From Bacteroidaceae bacterium (GTDB lineage: Bacteria; Bacteroidota; Bacteroidia; Bacteroidales; Bacteroidaceae): a stretch of DNA of 37,427 nt. The stretch is from assembly GCA_017650045.1 (NCBI GenBank), contig JAGCFP010000018.1:1-37427 (forward strand), written 5' to 3'. How positions within the stretch are numbered: the stretch's first letter is position 1; each line of letters begins with the position of its first letter. This document shows positions 1 through 8,793 of the stretch, one piece after another. The translations under genes were made by a program, and so were the position numbers. The notes under the pieces are model-generated. The model saw nothing but the letters and a program-made list of their open reading frames with translations, ran no database searches and had not been told where the DNA came from.

Positions 1-2
1 CT

Positions 3-650
3 ACGGTGCATGTGACACACGGCATCCCCATGGCCATCAATATAGGTGATGCACTGCTGGGTGAGGGCTATCGACTCCTCAGTCAGTGCACGCATGCTTC
101 GCTCTTGGCAGAAGTGGCTCAGGCGCATGTGAAACTGTGCCAGGGACAAGGACTGGAACTGGAGTGGAGTAATCGGCCACACGGGGTGACCTTAGAAGAG
201 GTGTTGGACATTTTCCGCAAGAAGACGGTGCCTGCCTTTGAGGTGTCGTTGCAACTGGGGTTGATCTGTGCAGGAGAAGATGTGCAGTTGCGCCAGATCT
301 TCCATGAGTTCAGCAGTGCCCTCGGGGTGGCTTATCAGTTGCAAGACGATGTGGAGGATTTTGAAGGAAATGATAAACTGGAACTGCGTCCGTCCTCCGT
401 ATTGGCGGTGCTGTGTGAGGACAATCCTGCTGTATTTATAGAGGCATTGCTGCACAGTGCAGACATCAAGGCTTTCTTGAATACTGTGGAGCATCGGCCA
501 AGGCTCGAGCGGGCATTGGAGCGTGTACGGGCGTTGGTAGAGGTTTATCACCAAGAGGCCATCGGGGCCTTGTATCCTCTGAAGAACGTGGAGCTGAAGC
601 GACTGCTCTTCAGAATTACGGAACGTATATTGGATACGAAGAAAGGATGA
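3..650 (+). CDS. trans-polyprenyl diphosphate synthase, C-terminal part (cut by left edge)
   Basis: Class I isoprenyl diphosphate synthase, the enzyme type that condenses isopentenyl diphosphate with an allylic diphosphate to make C15-C20 or longer chains. The open frame runs off the left edge, so the true start and the first DDxxD motif are missing. What remains (about 215 residues) contains the family's HGIPMAINIGDALL block at its start, the RKKT lysine region, and the second aspartate-rich motif DDVED about 115 residues in, preceded by QLQ. Chain length cannot be read from this part. The stop overlaps the start of the next gene (ATGA), and the next two genes are terpene-cyclase-barrel proteins, so the product very likely feeds them. 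It could also serve quinone or undecaprenol synthesis, but the tight coupling argues for the local pathway. Confidence 0.85.
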   Translation, partial: TVHVTHGIPMAINIGDALLGEGYRLLSQCTHASLLAEVAQAHVKLCQGQGLELEWSNRPHGVTLEEVLDIFRKKTVPAFEVSLQLGLICAGEDVQLRQIFHEFSSALGVAYQLQDDVEDFEGNDKLELRPSSVLAVLCEDNPAVFIEALLHSADIKAFLNTVEHRPRLERALERVRALVEVYHQEAIGALYPLKNVELKRLLFRITERILDTKKG

Positions 651-1516
651 CAGAGACCCTCTCCATAAGATTGCTACGCACCCTTACAAAAGGTAAGGCG
701 CTATTGAGTGCGGAAGCATCGGCACAGGTCGCCAATTTTGTGGAGACTCAGAAAGTGGAAGGAGAGGCGTCTTTTAAGAATAAAAGTGGGGCACCGGATT
801 TGTATTATACGGCTTTTGGCTGGCTCCTGTCCTATATCTTAGAACTGGAACTGGACGCAAAGCAACGGAAGGCATTTCTGGAGCGTTGGCAGGAGGAGCA
901 GTTGGGGCTGATTCATTATGCTGCCTTGATGCGTTGCCGCTTACTGGACGAACTGATGGAGAAGGGGAAGCTACGCATGGCTTTCACGGGGATTAAACCA
1001 CGGGAGGTGCGTGCGCTGACGTCTTTCCATGAAGTGCCCCAAGGAGATATACACAATCCTTACAGTCAGTTCATCTGGCGGGGATTGCTGGACGATACGG
1101 GCCATGCGGAGGAGCCGATGGACCTTTCGGGTCTGGAGGCTTACCGTGTGAAGGGGAAGGGCTATGCCAATGCCCCTGCACAAGCGATGGCCAATCTCAA
1201 TGCAACGACAGCGGCGCTCTCACTGTGGGGGCAGGCGATGGGTTGGAAGCAGCATGCCGAGGTGGAAGCCTTGAGGGACATGCAGGAAGACCATGGGGGG
1301 TTCAAAGCCTCGGAGGTGGTTCCGATGGCGGATTTACTATCTACGGCAACGGCTCTCTTCGTACTGCAACAGTACCGGGTGCATCCGCGTTTTAACGCTG
1401 CGGATTTCATCACTTCCCATTGGCTGGACAATGGAGGTTTTAGCGCTACACTGTTGGACGAGACGAGTGATGTGGAGTATGTGTTTTACGGATTATTGGC
1501 TCTTGGAACATTATGA
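647..1516 (+). CDS. prenyltransferase/squalene-cyclase repeat protein (half-size alpha/alpha barrel)
   Basis: A 289-residue soluble protein built from the repeats found in protein prenyltransferase beta subunits and squalene cyclases. Visible repeats are DLYYTAFG near residue 51, QEDHGGF near 213, and a C-terminal block near 262-287 with NGGFSATLL followed by DVEYVFYGLLALG, a typical prenyltransferase-repeat ending. It has no DXDD motif, so it is unlikely to be a stand-alone class II cyclase. It starts inside the stop of the polyprenyl synthase, and its own stop overlaps the start of the cyclase gene (1513), so the three are translationally coupled. Possible roles, all inference: a partner domain of the following cyclase, or a prenyl-binding or prenyl-transferring subunit. 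About half the length of a full squalene-hopene cyclase. Confidence 0.75.
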   Translation: MTETLSIRLLRTLTKGKALLSAEASAQVANFVETQKVEGEASFKNKSGAPDLYYTAFGWLLSYILELELDAKQRKAFLERWQEEQLGLIHYAALMRCRLLDELMEKGKLRMAFTGIKPREVRALTSFHEVPQGDIHNPYSQFIWRGLLDDTGHAEEPMDLSGLEAYRVKGKGYANAPAQAMANLNATTAALSLWGQAMGWKQHAEVEALRDMQEDHGGFKASEVVPMADLLSTATALFVLQQYRVHPRFNAADFITSHWLDNGGFSATLLDETSDVEYVFYGLLALGTL

Positions 1517-3252
1517 ATATAAGGCAGATAGACGAAATGGTTAAAGTAACTACCGAAGCACTGCTGAGCAAGCGTGAGGCGGGTAGGATATGGCGGGGGA
1601 AGCTTTCTTCCAGTGCCATATCAACGTCTGTTTCGGTGTTTGCCTTACATGAGATAGATGCGCAGAAGTACGAGCGTCAGATCGCTGAGGGGATAGCCTG
1701 GCTACAGCAAACCATGAAAGCCGATGGCTCTTGGGGTGACAGCATCGAGAGTCCGTCGAACCTGACGGCCACGTTGCTGACCTACGCTTCGCTCTTTGCC
1801 GTAGGGGTAAGGTCGGAAAAGACCCAAGCTTACTTGAAGGAAAGGTTTGGTGGAGCGACTGATGAAGACATCATACAAGGAGTGCTGGATTACTATGGGT
1901 CCGATCTCACCTTCTCTGTGCCTATCCTCGTAATGTGTGCCTTGGCAGGTGTGATCTCTGATTGGGAACGTATTCCGCCCTTTCCTTTTGAACTGGCGGT
2001 GCTGCCACAGCGTCTGTTCCGTTTCTTGAATTTGCCTGTAGTGAGTTATGCCATTCCGGCTTTAATCGCGGTGGGCATCTTGCGCTTCAAGAAAGGTAAG
2101 CAAGGCTTATTGGCACCTCTGCGCAAGCGGTTCATCGAGCCTTCACTGAAAGTCTTGGTGAAACTTCAGCCAGCCGATGGCGGTTTCCTGGAAGCGGCTC
2201 CGCTGACGGCTTTCGTAAGTATGTGCATGGCACAAGCGGGGTATCGGACACACGTGGTGACCCAGAAGGCGGCTCAGTTCTTGGTGGAAACGGTGCGTGA
2301 AGATGGCGCTTGGACCATTGATACCGATTTGTCGGGGTGGGTGACGAGCCTCAGTATTCGGGCACTGGACGAAGACTTGCCAGAACGGGCGTTCTTTATA
2401 GAAAATATGAAAGCACGCTCCACGAAAGAAAAACATCCGTTTACGGGCGCACAACCCGGTGGATGGGGATGGAGCGATTTGAGTGGCTCTGTGCCTGATG
2501 GCGATGACACGTCGGGCGCTTTGGTAGCGTTGCATGTATTGACGCATGGGACCTATTCCCCGGAAGTAGGCAAAGGCATCGAATGGCTGCTGGACTTGCA
2601 GAACAACGACGGAGGGATGCCCACCTTCTGCAAAGGGTGGGGAAAGTTGCCTTTCGACCGTAGCAGTGCCGACATCTCTGCGCATGCTTTTCTGGCTTTC
2701 TCGCTGTGGAAAGAGGTACTGCCTCCAGCACTGAAGGCACGGACGGAGAGAGGGGCTTTACGCCTATTGGCATGGATGGATGCGGCACTGTCGGCAGAGG
2801 GTTCATGGACACCCCTCTGGTTTGGAGATCAGGATGCTGCAGATGAGAAATCACCCGTCTATGGCACGGCCACGGCCGTGGATTATCTGTTGGCAGCAGG
2901 TGATCCCAAAGCGTTAGCCTTGGCCACCAAAGGCTTGGCGTATCTGCAGCGTGTACAGAATGCAGATGGTGGTTGGGGAGGTGCTGCTGGCGTGACATCG
3001 AAGGTGACGCTGACGGCTAAGGTACTGGGAGCGATGGCTGCTTCGGACAACCCTGATGAAGCGGTAATGGAAAGGGCGCTTGATTTCCTCTATGAGGCGT
3101 ACAAGCGTGGAGCGCTTTTCAGCAGAGAACCCATCGGACTCTACTTCTCCCGTCTGTGGTATTCGGAAGAGTTGTACAGTCTTACGTTTGTGCTGACAGC
3201 CTTGAAAAAAGTTAGGAAATATTTAATAACAACAAATCATACTGAACAATGA
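1513..3252 (+). CDS. squalene-hopene-cyclase-family terpene cyclase (class II, DXDD)
   Basis: A 579-residue protein with the double alpha/alpha-barrel layout of squalene-hopene cyclases, which are usually about 630 residues. The catalytic acid motif DXDD is present as DGDD at residues 329-332, in the context VPDGDDTSGALVAL. QW-like repeats appear as KADGSWG near 69, QPADGGF near 219, QNNDGGM near 363, EGSWTPLWFGD near 429 and QNADGGWGG near 482. The C-terminus (IGLYFSRLWYSEELY, near 541-555) resembles the end of bacterial cyclases of this family. The expected reaction is protonation-initiated cyclization of a polyprenyl substrate; no oxygen is needed. No squalene synthase is visible, so the substrate may be a prenyl diphosphate or a product of genes left of the window. 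Coupled by ATGA to both neighbours. Confidence 0.85.
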   Translation: MNIRQIDEMVKVTTEALLSKREAGRIWRGKLSSSAISTSVSVFALHEIDAQKYERQIAEGIAWLQQTMKADGSWGDSIESPSNLTATLLTYASLFAVGVRSEKTQAYLKERFGGATDEDIIQGVLDYYGSDLTFSVPILVMCALAGVISDWERIPPFPFELAVLPQRLFRFLNLPVVSYAIPALIAVGILRFKKGKQGLLAPLRKRFIEPSLKVLVKLQPADGGFLEAAPLTAFVSMCMAQAGYRTHVVTQKAAQFLVETVREDGAWTIDTDLSGWVTSLSIRALDEDLPERAFFIENMKARSTKEKHPFTGAQPGGWGWSDLSGSVPDGDDTSGALVALHVLTHGTYSPEVGKGIEWLLDLQNNDGGMPTFCKGWGKLPFDRSSADISAHAFLAFSLWKEVLPPALKARTERGALRLLAWMDAALSAEGSWTPLWFGDQDAADEKSPVYGTATAVDYLLAAGDPKALALATKGLAYLQRVQNADGGWGGAAGVTSKVTLTAKVLGAMAASDNPDEAVMERALDFLYEAYKRGALFSREPIGLYFSRLWYSEELYSLTFVLTALKKVRKYLITTNHTEQ

Positions 3253-4457
3253 AAAAGACATTATCACTTTTGGCGGTAGTTGCATTGGCTTTAAGCCTGA
3301 ATGCACAAGAGATCATTGAATGGCGTGGTGTAGGGCGTACAGGACTCTACCAAGACTCTGGTTTACTTAAGGCATGGCCTCAAGGAGGTCCACAGTTGCT
3401 CTGGAGTATCGATGGCATAGGTGAAGGTTATTCACAGTTGGGCATTGCCAATGACAGGATTTACGTGACAGGCATGAAAGGCGATAACCACATGGGCTAC
3501 ATGTCTGAGATAGATCTGAATGGCAAACTACTGCAGCAGAAAGGCTATTCGGAAGAGTGGGTGGGCAACTATAGTGGTGCCCGTGGCTCTGTGACCATCA
3601 GCGATGGTAAGATGTATCACTTAACCGGTTTGGGCATGTTGGTTTGCGTGGATCAGAAGACTTTGAATGTGGTGTGGAAGAAAGACATCTTGAAGGAGTT
3701 TGATGCCAAGATGCTGCAGTTTGCACAGAATGAGGCCCCACTGGTGGTGGACGACAAGGTATTTATCACCCCTGGTGGCAGTCGTAACAACATCGTGGCA
3801 CTGAATAAGAATACGGGTGATGTGGTTTGGGTGTCTCAAGCCAAGGGCGAGGAATCTGCCTATGCCAGTCCGATTTATATCAGTGATGTGGAAGTGCCAC
3901 AAATCATCGACATGACACAGAACAGCCTTTTGGCCCTCAATCCAAAGGACGGCACGCTGCTCTGGTCATATCCTTTCGCCAGTCGTTACAACCAGCAGTG
4001 CAACTCGCCTATCTATGAGAATGGCATGTTGCTTTTCATGAATGGTAATTCAGGCACGATGATGCTGAAGCTGGAGAATGGCGGTCGTAGTGTGAGCAAG
4101 GTTTGGGAATCTACGGAGCTGGCCAATGTCTTCTCTGCCATGGTGAAAGTGGGCAACTACATTTATGGTTGCAATGAGAACAATAGATATTGGGTGTGCT
4201 TGGACTGGAATACGGGTAAGTTGATGTATAAGACCCGTCTGCGCCAGTGTGTACCCATCACGGCAGATAACATGATTTACAACTATTGTGACAATGGTGA
4301 TGTGCAGCTCATCGCTCCCGACAGTTCGGAACTGAAGGTGGTGAGCAGTTTCAAGGTGACTCAAGGAACGGAGCAGCACTGGGCACATCCTGTGATCTAT
4401 AAAGGGGTGCTCTATATCCGTCATGGAGATAGTTTGATGGCTTATAAAATAAAATGA
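3249..4457 (+). CDS. exported PQQ-like beta-propeller protein (propeller 1)
   Basis: A 402-residue protein with a clean N-terminal signal peptide (hydrophobic core followed by LNAQ, cleavage near residue 19), so it acts outside the cytoplasm. The mature part has repeated blades with the pattern hydrophobic-W-x-T/D-G typical of PQQ-like/BamB-like propellers. It shares its opening (WRGVGRTGLYQDSGLLKAWP, then LLW) and its ending (HWAHPVIYKGVLYIRHGD) with the two tandem propellers at 20224 and 21526, so the three are paralogs. No haem motif CxxCH and no recognisable quinoprotein active site could be found, so a scaffold, ligand-binding or redox-partner role is as likely as catalysis. Coupled by ATGA overlap to both the cyclase and the next gene. 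Confidence 0.8.
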   Translation: MKKTLSLLAVVALALSLNAQEIIEWRGVGRTGLYQDSGLLKAWPQGGPQLLWSIDGIGEGYSQLGIANDRIYVTGMKGDNHMGYMSEIDLNGKLLQQKGYSEEWVGNYSGARGSVTISDGKMYHLTGLGMLVCVDQKTLNVVWKKDILKEFDAKMLQFAQNEAPLVVDDKVFITPGGSRNNIVALNKNTGDVVWVSQAKGEESAYASPIYISDVEVPQIIDMTQNSLLALNPKDGTLLWSYPFASRYNQQCNSPIYENGMLLFMNGNSGTMMLKLENGGRSVSKVWESTELANVFSAMVKVGNYIYGCNENNRYWVCLDWNTGKLMYKTRLRQCVPITADNMIYNYCDNGDVQLIAPDSSELKVVSSFKVTQGTEQHWAHPVIYKGVLYIRHGDSLMAYKIK

Positions 4458-5875
4458 ACAAAGGAAGTTTAAAGTGGATTACTATTGGTACGGTTGTACT
4501 CTACTCCCTGGTGTTAGTAGGATGGCAACTGTATACCCCGCATGCTGAACTGACGACTCAGGAGCCGGGTGCCGATAACCGTCCGGCTGAGTTGGCACGT
4601 AGTGCCGATGATGTGAAGGTGGGCGAGTTCTTCATGAAATATGAGGCCGCAGCACCTACGGGCATGAATGGGGTATGGGCCGCTTTCCGTGGAGCCAATC
4701 GGGATAATATCATCCAGACCTCAGAGGCGATCAGCACTGCTGGTGATTATCAGGAGATGTGGAGCTTCACCACGGGTGAGGGCCATGCAGCGCCTGTGAT
4801 CTATAAGGGGAGGGTCTATGTACTGGACTATGATGAGACCTTGCTCTCCGACATGCTACGTTGCTTCTCTCTGGACACGGGAGAGGAGCTGTGGCGTAGG
4901 TGGTACAGGGTGCGTATCAAACGTAATCATGGATTCTCGCGTACCATTCCGGTGGTGGGTGAGGGCTATATCATTACGATAGGGCCCAACGGCCATGTGA
5001 TGTGCTGTGACCCCATCAGTGGGGATATGAAATGGACGCGCGATCTGCAGAAGGAGTATGAAACAGAAGTGCCTTTTTGGTACACCGGCCAATGTCCGCT
5101 GGTTGAGGATGATGAAGTGATCTTAGCTCCCGCAGGGACGGATACCTTGATGGTGGGCATGGATATACAGACAGGAGAAGTGAAATGGGCAACGGAGAAT
5201 ACGGTCAATTTCAAGATGTCGCATTCTTCCATCATGCCTATGACCTTAAATGGAAAGAAGACCTATGTGTATATCGGCATCGGCGGCGTGTGTGGTGTAT
5301 CGGCGGAGGGTGCTGATAAGGGAAAGTTGCTGTGGAATACCAACAAGTGGCAACCTTCGGTGGTGGCGCCGTCACCTCTGAGAGTGTCTTCCAACCAGAT
5401 ATTCCTGGTGGCTGGCTATGGCAATGGCGGCGCTTTGCTTCAGGTAGAGGGCAGTGGTACAAATTGGAAAGCCACAGTCCTTGATCAGTATAAGGCCGAC
5501 AAGGGATTGGCCAGTGAGCAGCAGACACCTATCTTTTATAATGGAAAGATCATCAGCATCTTGCCTAAGGATGGTGGTGCCAATCGCAGTAAACTGGTGT
5601 ATTACAATCCTTCGGATCTCCATGCGCCAATCTGGACTTCGGCACAGGATGAGCGCTTCGGCTTAGGGCCCTACCTGGTGATCAACGATAAGCTGTTTGC
5701 CTTCAATGAAGATGGGGTGTTGTATGTGTATCAGATAGCCTCTAATGGCATGACGTTGCTGAAGAAACAAGAAGTGATGGAAGGGGTAGATGCCTGGGGA
5801 CCGATGGCTTATGCCGACGGGCGACTGGTGCTGCGTGATTCACACACGGTGAAATGTCTGAAGATTACAGAATGA
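4454..5875 (+). CDS. membrane-anchored PQQ-like beta-propeller protein (propeller 2)
   Basis: A 473-residue protein with one N-terminal hydrophobic segment (about residues 8-26) without a clear cleavage site, so it is probably tethered to the inner membrane with the propeller in the periplasm. After a linker it opens with AAFRGANRDN, the same entry motif as the other propellers here. Blades with LDTGEELW, PISGDMKW and IQTGEVKW turns follow, along with the shared block WYTGQCPLV. Cysteines include a CC pair in the HVMCCDP segment, but there is no CxxCH. Function is not known for this subfamily. Its position between propeller 1 and the Tat-type redox proteins suggests a structural or electron-transfer role in the same envelope complex. 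Confidence 0.78.
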   Translation: MNKGSLKWITIGTVVLYSLVLVGWQLYTPHAELTTQEPGADNRPAELARSADDVKVGEFFMKYEAAAPTGMNGVWAAFRGANRDNIIQTSEAISTAGDYQEMWSFTTGEGHAAPVIYKGRVYVLDYDETLLSDMLRCFSLDTGEELWRRWYRVRIKRNHGFSRTIPVVGEGYIITIGPNGHVMCCDPISGDMKWTRDLQKEYETEVPFWYTGQCPLVEDDEVILAPAGTDTLMVGMDIQTGEVKWATENTVNFKMSHSSIMPMTLNGKKTYVYIGIGGVCGVSAEGADKGKLLWNTNKWQPSVVAPSPLRVSSNQIFLVAGYGNGGALLQVEGSGTNWKATVLDQYKADKGLASEQQTPIFYNGKIISILPKDGGANRSKLVYYNPSDLHAPIWTSAQDERFGLGPYLVINDKLFAFNEDGVLYVYQIASNGMTLLKKQEVMEGVDAWGPMAYADGRLVLRDSHTVKCLKITE

Positions 5876-5893
5876 AATAAATAACAAAGCTAT

Positions 5894-6949
5894 ATGGAAC
5901 AACCGAAAAATAAGGATGGGAAAATGACTCGTAAAGGATTCTTGCGGGTATTGGGTTCTATTGGTGTTGGTGGCGTCATAGCTGGTGGAGCAGGAGATTT
6001 GGTTTACAAGATGTTTGCCAAGCCCAAAGAGTTGTTCTACCAGACCAATGAAAAGGTGGGAGAGAGCCCTCAGCGCAGTACGCTCCTGTCTCCTTATAAA
6101 AAAGTGGCATCGTTCAAGACTGCAGAAGACATCGAGTCGTTCGAACTGTATCAGGACTATATTGTAGTGGCTTCTGCAAAGCAGGTGTACATCTATGGCG
6201 CTGATGGTAAACTGCAGCAACAATTCCCCACGTATGGCGAGGTGATGGATGTGACGGTGAGTGACGATTTGATCTATGTGCTCTATCCGATGCATGTGGA
6301 TGTCTTCAATATGCAAGGTACAAAAGTGCGTGAATGGGAGGCGTGTGACGAGAATGCCGATTATTGCTCATTGACGGTTTTTGGCGAGAATGTGTTCATT
6401 ACAGATGCCCAAAACAAACTGATGTGCAAGTATCTGACAGACGGTACATTCGTGAAATTCATTCAGAGTCCTAATGGCTTTGTGGTACCGAGCTATTCTT
6501 TCGGTGTGATGCACATGAACGGTACGGTGTATTGCTCGAATCCTGGGAGGCACTTGGTGGAAAGCTATACGGCAGATGGCGAGTATCTGTCAGCGTTTGG
6601 AGAAGCCGGAATCAACGACGGACGATTCAGCGGTTGCTGTAACCCCGTGTATGTAACCTCTAATGCCGGTGGAGAGATCATCACCTCTGAAAAAGGTATT
6701 CCACGTATCAGCTGCTATAGTCCAGAAGGCGAGTTTCGCAGTGTGCTGCTGGATGAACGGACCTTGGGTGGCGGCCATGCCGCTTATGAGGTGAGGGTCA
6801 ATCGCGACAAGCTCATTGTGGCTGGTAAGAATCAGATCATCACCTTCCAGTACGACAAGTCCTTGGTAGCTCAAAATGGAACGGCGCTTTCAGGGAAGTG
6901 TGCCACGTGTGCGAAGGATTGTCCGTTAAAGGTAGGTGTAACGATATAA
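5894..6949 (+). CDS. Tat-like exported NHL/6-bladed propeller with C-terminal Cys motif
   Basis: A 351-residue protein that starts with a Tat-like signal: MTRKGFLRVLG and a Gly/Ala-rich hydrophobic stretch, with RK in place of the canonical RR. The body has NHL-type blades (YIYGADGKL, VDVFNMQG, ESYTADGEYL, CYSPEGEF), so it is a different propeller class from its PQQ-like neighbours. The last residues carry CATCAKDCP, with cysteines at 336, 339 and 343, a CxxCxxxCP pattern like one half of a ferredoxin site. A CC pair sits in the FSGCCNP segment near 252-253 and could give further ligands. A folded, cofactor-loaded export substrate would fit Tat use. The next gene encodes a Tat-type ferredoxin. 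Whether a cluster is really bound is inference. Confidence 0.72.
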   Translation: MEQPKNKDGKMTRKGFLRVLGSIGVGGVIAGGAGDLVYKMFAKPKELFYQTNEKVGESPQRSTLLSPYKKVASFKTAEDIESFELYQDYIVVASAKQVYIYGADGKLQQQFPTYGEVMDVTVSDDLIYVLYPMHVDVFNMQGTKVREWEACDENADYCSLTVFGENVFITDAQNKLMCKYLTDGTFVKFIQSPNGFVVPSYSFGVMHMNGTVYCSNPGRHLVESYTADGEYLSAFGEAGINDGRFSGCCNPVYVTSNAGGEIITSEKGIPRISCYSPEGEFRSVLLDERTLGGGHAAYEVRVNRDKLIVAGKNQIITFQYDKSLVAQNGTALSGKCATCAKDCPLKVGVTI

Positions 6950-6958
6950 GCGTAAGTT

Positions 6959-7540
6959 ATGGAAGACAAAGAGAAATTAGTAGAAGGCAGTCCGCTGAAA
7001 AGACGTGATTTCTTCAAGAAGATAGGCACTGTATTGGCAGGTGGATCCATCGCTGCCGTGGGCATAGCTGGCGCCAGTAAGGTGAAAGGCAAGGAAGCCA
7101 GTCTTTTCTGGCAGATAGATCCGAATGTGTGTACGCAGTGCGGAAGATGTGAAACCGACTGTGTGATGCCGGTGTCGGCAGTGCGTTGCATTCATGCCGT
7201 GAAGGTTTGCGGGTATTGCGACCTCTGTGGCGGTTACTACCGCACCAATGCGAAGGAGCTGAACACAGCGGCTGAAAATATGATATGCCCCACAGGTGCC
7301 ATCAAGCGCAAGTTTGTGGAAGATCCTTACTTCGAATATACCATTGATGAGGATCTGTGTAACGGTTGCGGCAAGTGTGTGAAGGGATGCAATTCCTTTG
7401 GCAATGGGTCCTTATATCTTCAGATCAACCAAGACCTCTGTCTGAACTGCAATGAATGTAAAATCTCAAAAGTCTGTGCTTCAGGAGCTATACAGCGTGT
7501 CCCTTATGGTACGGCTTATAAACTAAAGGATCACGCATGA
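6959..7540 (+). CDS. Tat-exported polyferredoxin (4Fe-4S)
   Basis: A 193-residue protein with a classic twin-arginine signal, KRRDFFKKIG, followed by a Gly/Ala-rich hydrophobic stretch, so it should be exported folded with its clusters in place. The mature part has 17 cysteines, enough for four [4Fe-4S] clusters. Groups are CTQCGRCETDC, then a C/CGYCDLC region with MICPTGAI, then CNGCGKCVKGC, then CLNCNECKISKVC. This resembles the periplasmic or exofacial ferredoxin subunits of respiratory enzymes. The stop overlaps the start of the membrane polyferredoxin gene (ATGA), a strong hint that the two proteins exchange electrons. No catalytic molybdopterin or haem partner is encoded nearby, so its acceptor is not known. 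Confidence 0.88.
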   Translation: MEDKEKLVEGSPLKRRDFFKKIGTVLAGGSIAAVGIAGASKVKGKEASLFWQIDPNVCTQCGRCETDCVMPVSAVRCIHAVKVCGYCDLCGGYYRTNAKELNTAAENMICPTGAIKRKFVEDPYFEYTIDEDLCNGCGKCVKGCNSFGNGSLYLQINQDLCLNCNECKISKVCASGAIQRVPYGTAYKLKDHA

Positions 7541-8793
7541 TGAATAATCTATTAATGCTCATTGTCAGCCGTTTTCCAAGGCCCGAATTCGAATCTGGAT
7601 ACCAGTATCCGGAGCGTGAGTATTTTGTGCCTTACGAGAACTTCTGGAATGCGTTGGACATCGTGATGCTGGTAGCACTGATGAGCCTTATCACCTGGGC
7701 TGCTTACAAGAAACGTACCCGTGGTCCGATCATTATCACCTCTCTGATTTCTGTCGCTTATTTTGGCTTTTTCCGTGAGGGGTGCGTGTGTAGCATAGGC
7801 TCTATTCAGAATATTGCCTTAGCGATGGTGGACAACACGTATCATCTACCTCTGGTGGTGCTGTTGTTTTTCCTTCTGCCCATCATTTTTGCCTTCTTGT
7901 TTGGGAGGGTATTCTGTGCCGGCGTGTGTCCTTTCGGTGCGTTGCAAGAGTTGCTCAACGTGAAGAACTATCGCCTGTCAAAGTCGGTTTGTACAGCGCT
8001 GAGCGTGATACCTTGGATTTACCTTTGCTTTGCTTTGCTTTATGCACTTACGCGTAGTAGATTCATCATCTGCCAGTTTGATCCTTTCATAGGCATCTTC
8101 CGTTTAGGAGGCGATTTCGGCCTTATCGCCTTCGGAGGCATCTTGCTGGTGATGTCAATCTTCACGGGTCGTCCTTTCTGTCGTTTCCTTTGTCCTTACG
8201 GTGCCTTGTTGAGTCTCTTCTCATCGGTTTCTATCTGGAAGATCAAGATTACGGAAAAGACCTGCGTGAATTGTCAGCTTTGTCACAATTCTTGTCCGGT
8301 AGATGCCGTTCTTCCGCCTTATCAGAACAAGAATACAGAGGAACGTAATGAAGGTGTGATTCGCATTTTGAAGTATGTCGTAGGCTTGCCTCTGTTGATG
8401 ATTATAGGAGCCTTACTGATGCGTATGTCATCTGCCAATTTGAGTTATGCCAATAAGGAAGTACGCCTGTATGAATTAGTGCAGATTCAAGAAGCGCATC
8501 CCGACAATGAGATGCTTCCGGAAGTGGAGGCTTTCTATGCGCAAGGACGGACCTTGGAAGAATTGCAGCAAAGCAATGATGCTGTACAAGCGGATTTCCG
8601 ACTTTATGGAACCATTGCGGGGGCTCTGATAGGTCTGGTAATCGGACTGAAGCTCATCAATCTGTCGGTGAAGCGCACGCGTAAAGAATATGAAATAGAC
8701 CATAAATATTGTGTGGCATGTGGTAAGTGCTTCAGCTATTGCCCACAGAATAAAGGAGTGATAATACAAAGAAAAAAAGTTCAGACAGTATGA
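7537..8793 (+). CDS. NosR/NapH-type membrane polyferredoxin
   Basis: A 418-residue membrane protein with about seven hydrophobic segments. Between them lie the paired CxxxCP motifs of the NosR/NapH/CcoG group: FCAGVCPFGALQE at 126-138 and FCRFLCPYGALL at 214-225. There is also a CVC pair at 83-85. Two ferredoxin sites follow: C243-C246-C249-C253 and, at the C-terminus, C392-C395-C398-C402. Family members move electrons across or along the cytoplasmic membrane toward periplasmic reductases or maturation systems. No FMN-binding domain of the kind seen at the N-terminus of NosR is present. Position between an exported ferredoxin and the cytoplasmic NADH module suggests it is the membrane crossing of the chain. 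Overlaps both neighbours by ATGA. Confidence 0.87.
   Translation: MMNNLLMLIVSRFPRPEFESGYQYPEREYFVPYENFWNALDIVMLVALMSLITWAAYKKRTRGPIIITSLISVAYFGFFREGCVCSIGSIQNIALAMVDNTYHLPLVVLLFFLLPIIFAFLFGRVFCAGVCPFGALQELLNVKNYRLSKSVCTALSVIPWIYLCFALLYALTRSRFIICQFDPFIGIFRLGGDFGLIAFGGILLVMSIFTGRPFCRFLCPYGALLSLFSSVSIWKIKITEKTCVNCQLCHNSCPVDAVLPPYQNKNTEERNEGVIRILKYVVGLPLLMIIGALLMRMSSANLSYANKEVRLYELVQIQEAHPDNEMLPEVEAFYAQGRTLEELQQSNDAVQADFRLYGTIAGALIGLVIGLKLINLSVKRTRKEYEIDHKYCVACGKCFSYCPQNKGVIIQRKKVQTV

Noticed and set aside
8272-8286. A CxxCH haem-c motif (CQLCH) in the membrane polyferredoxin
   Set aside because: The two cysteines belong to a regular CxxCxxCxxxCP ferredoxin site, and no other haem-c motifs were found in the array.
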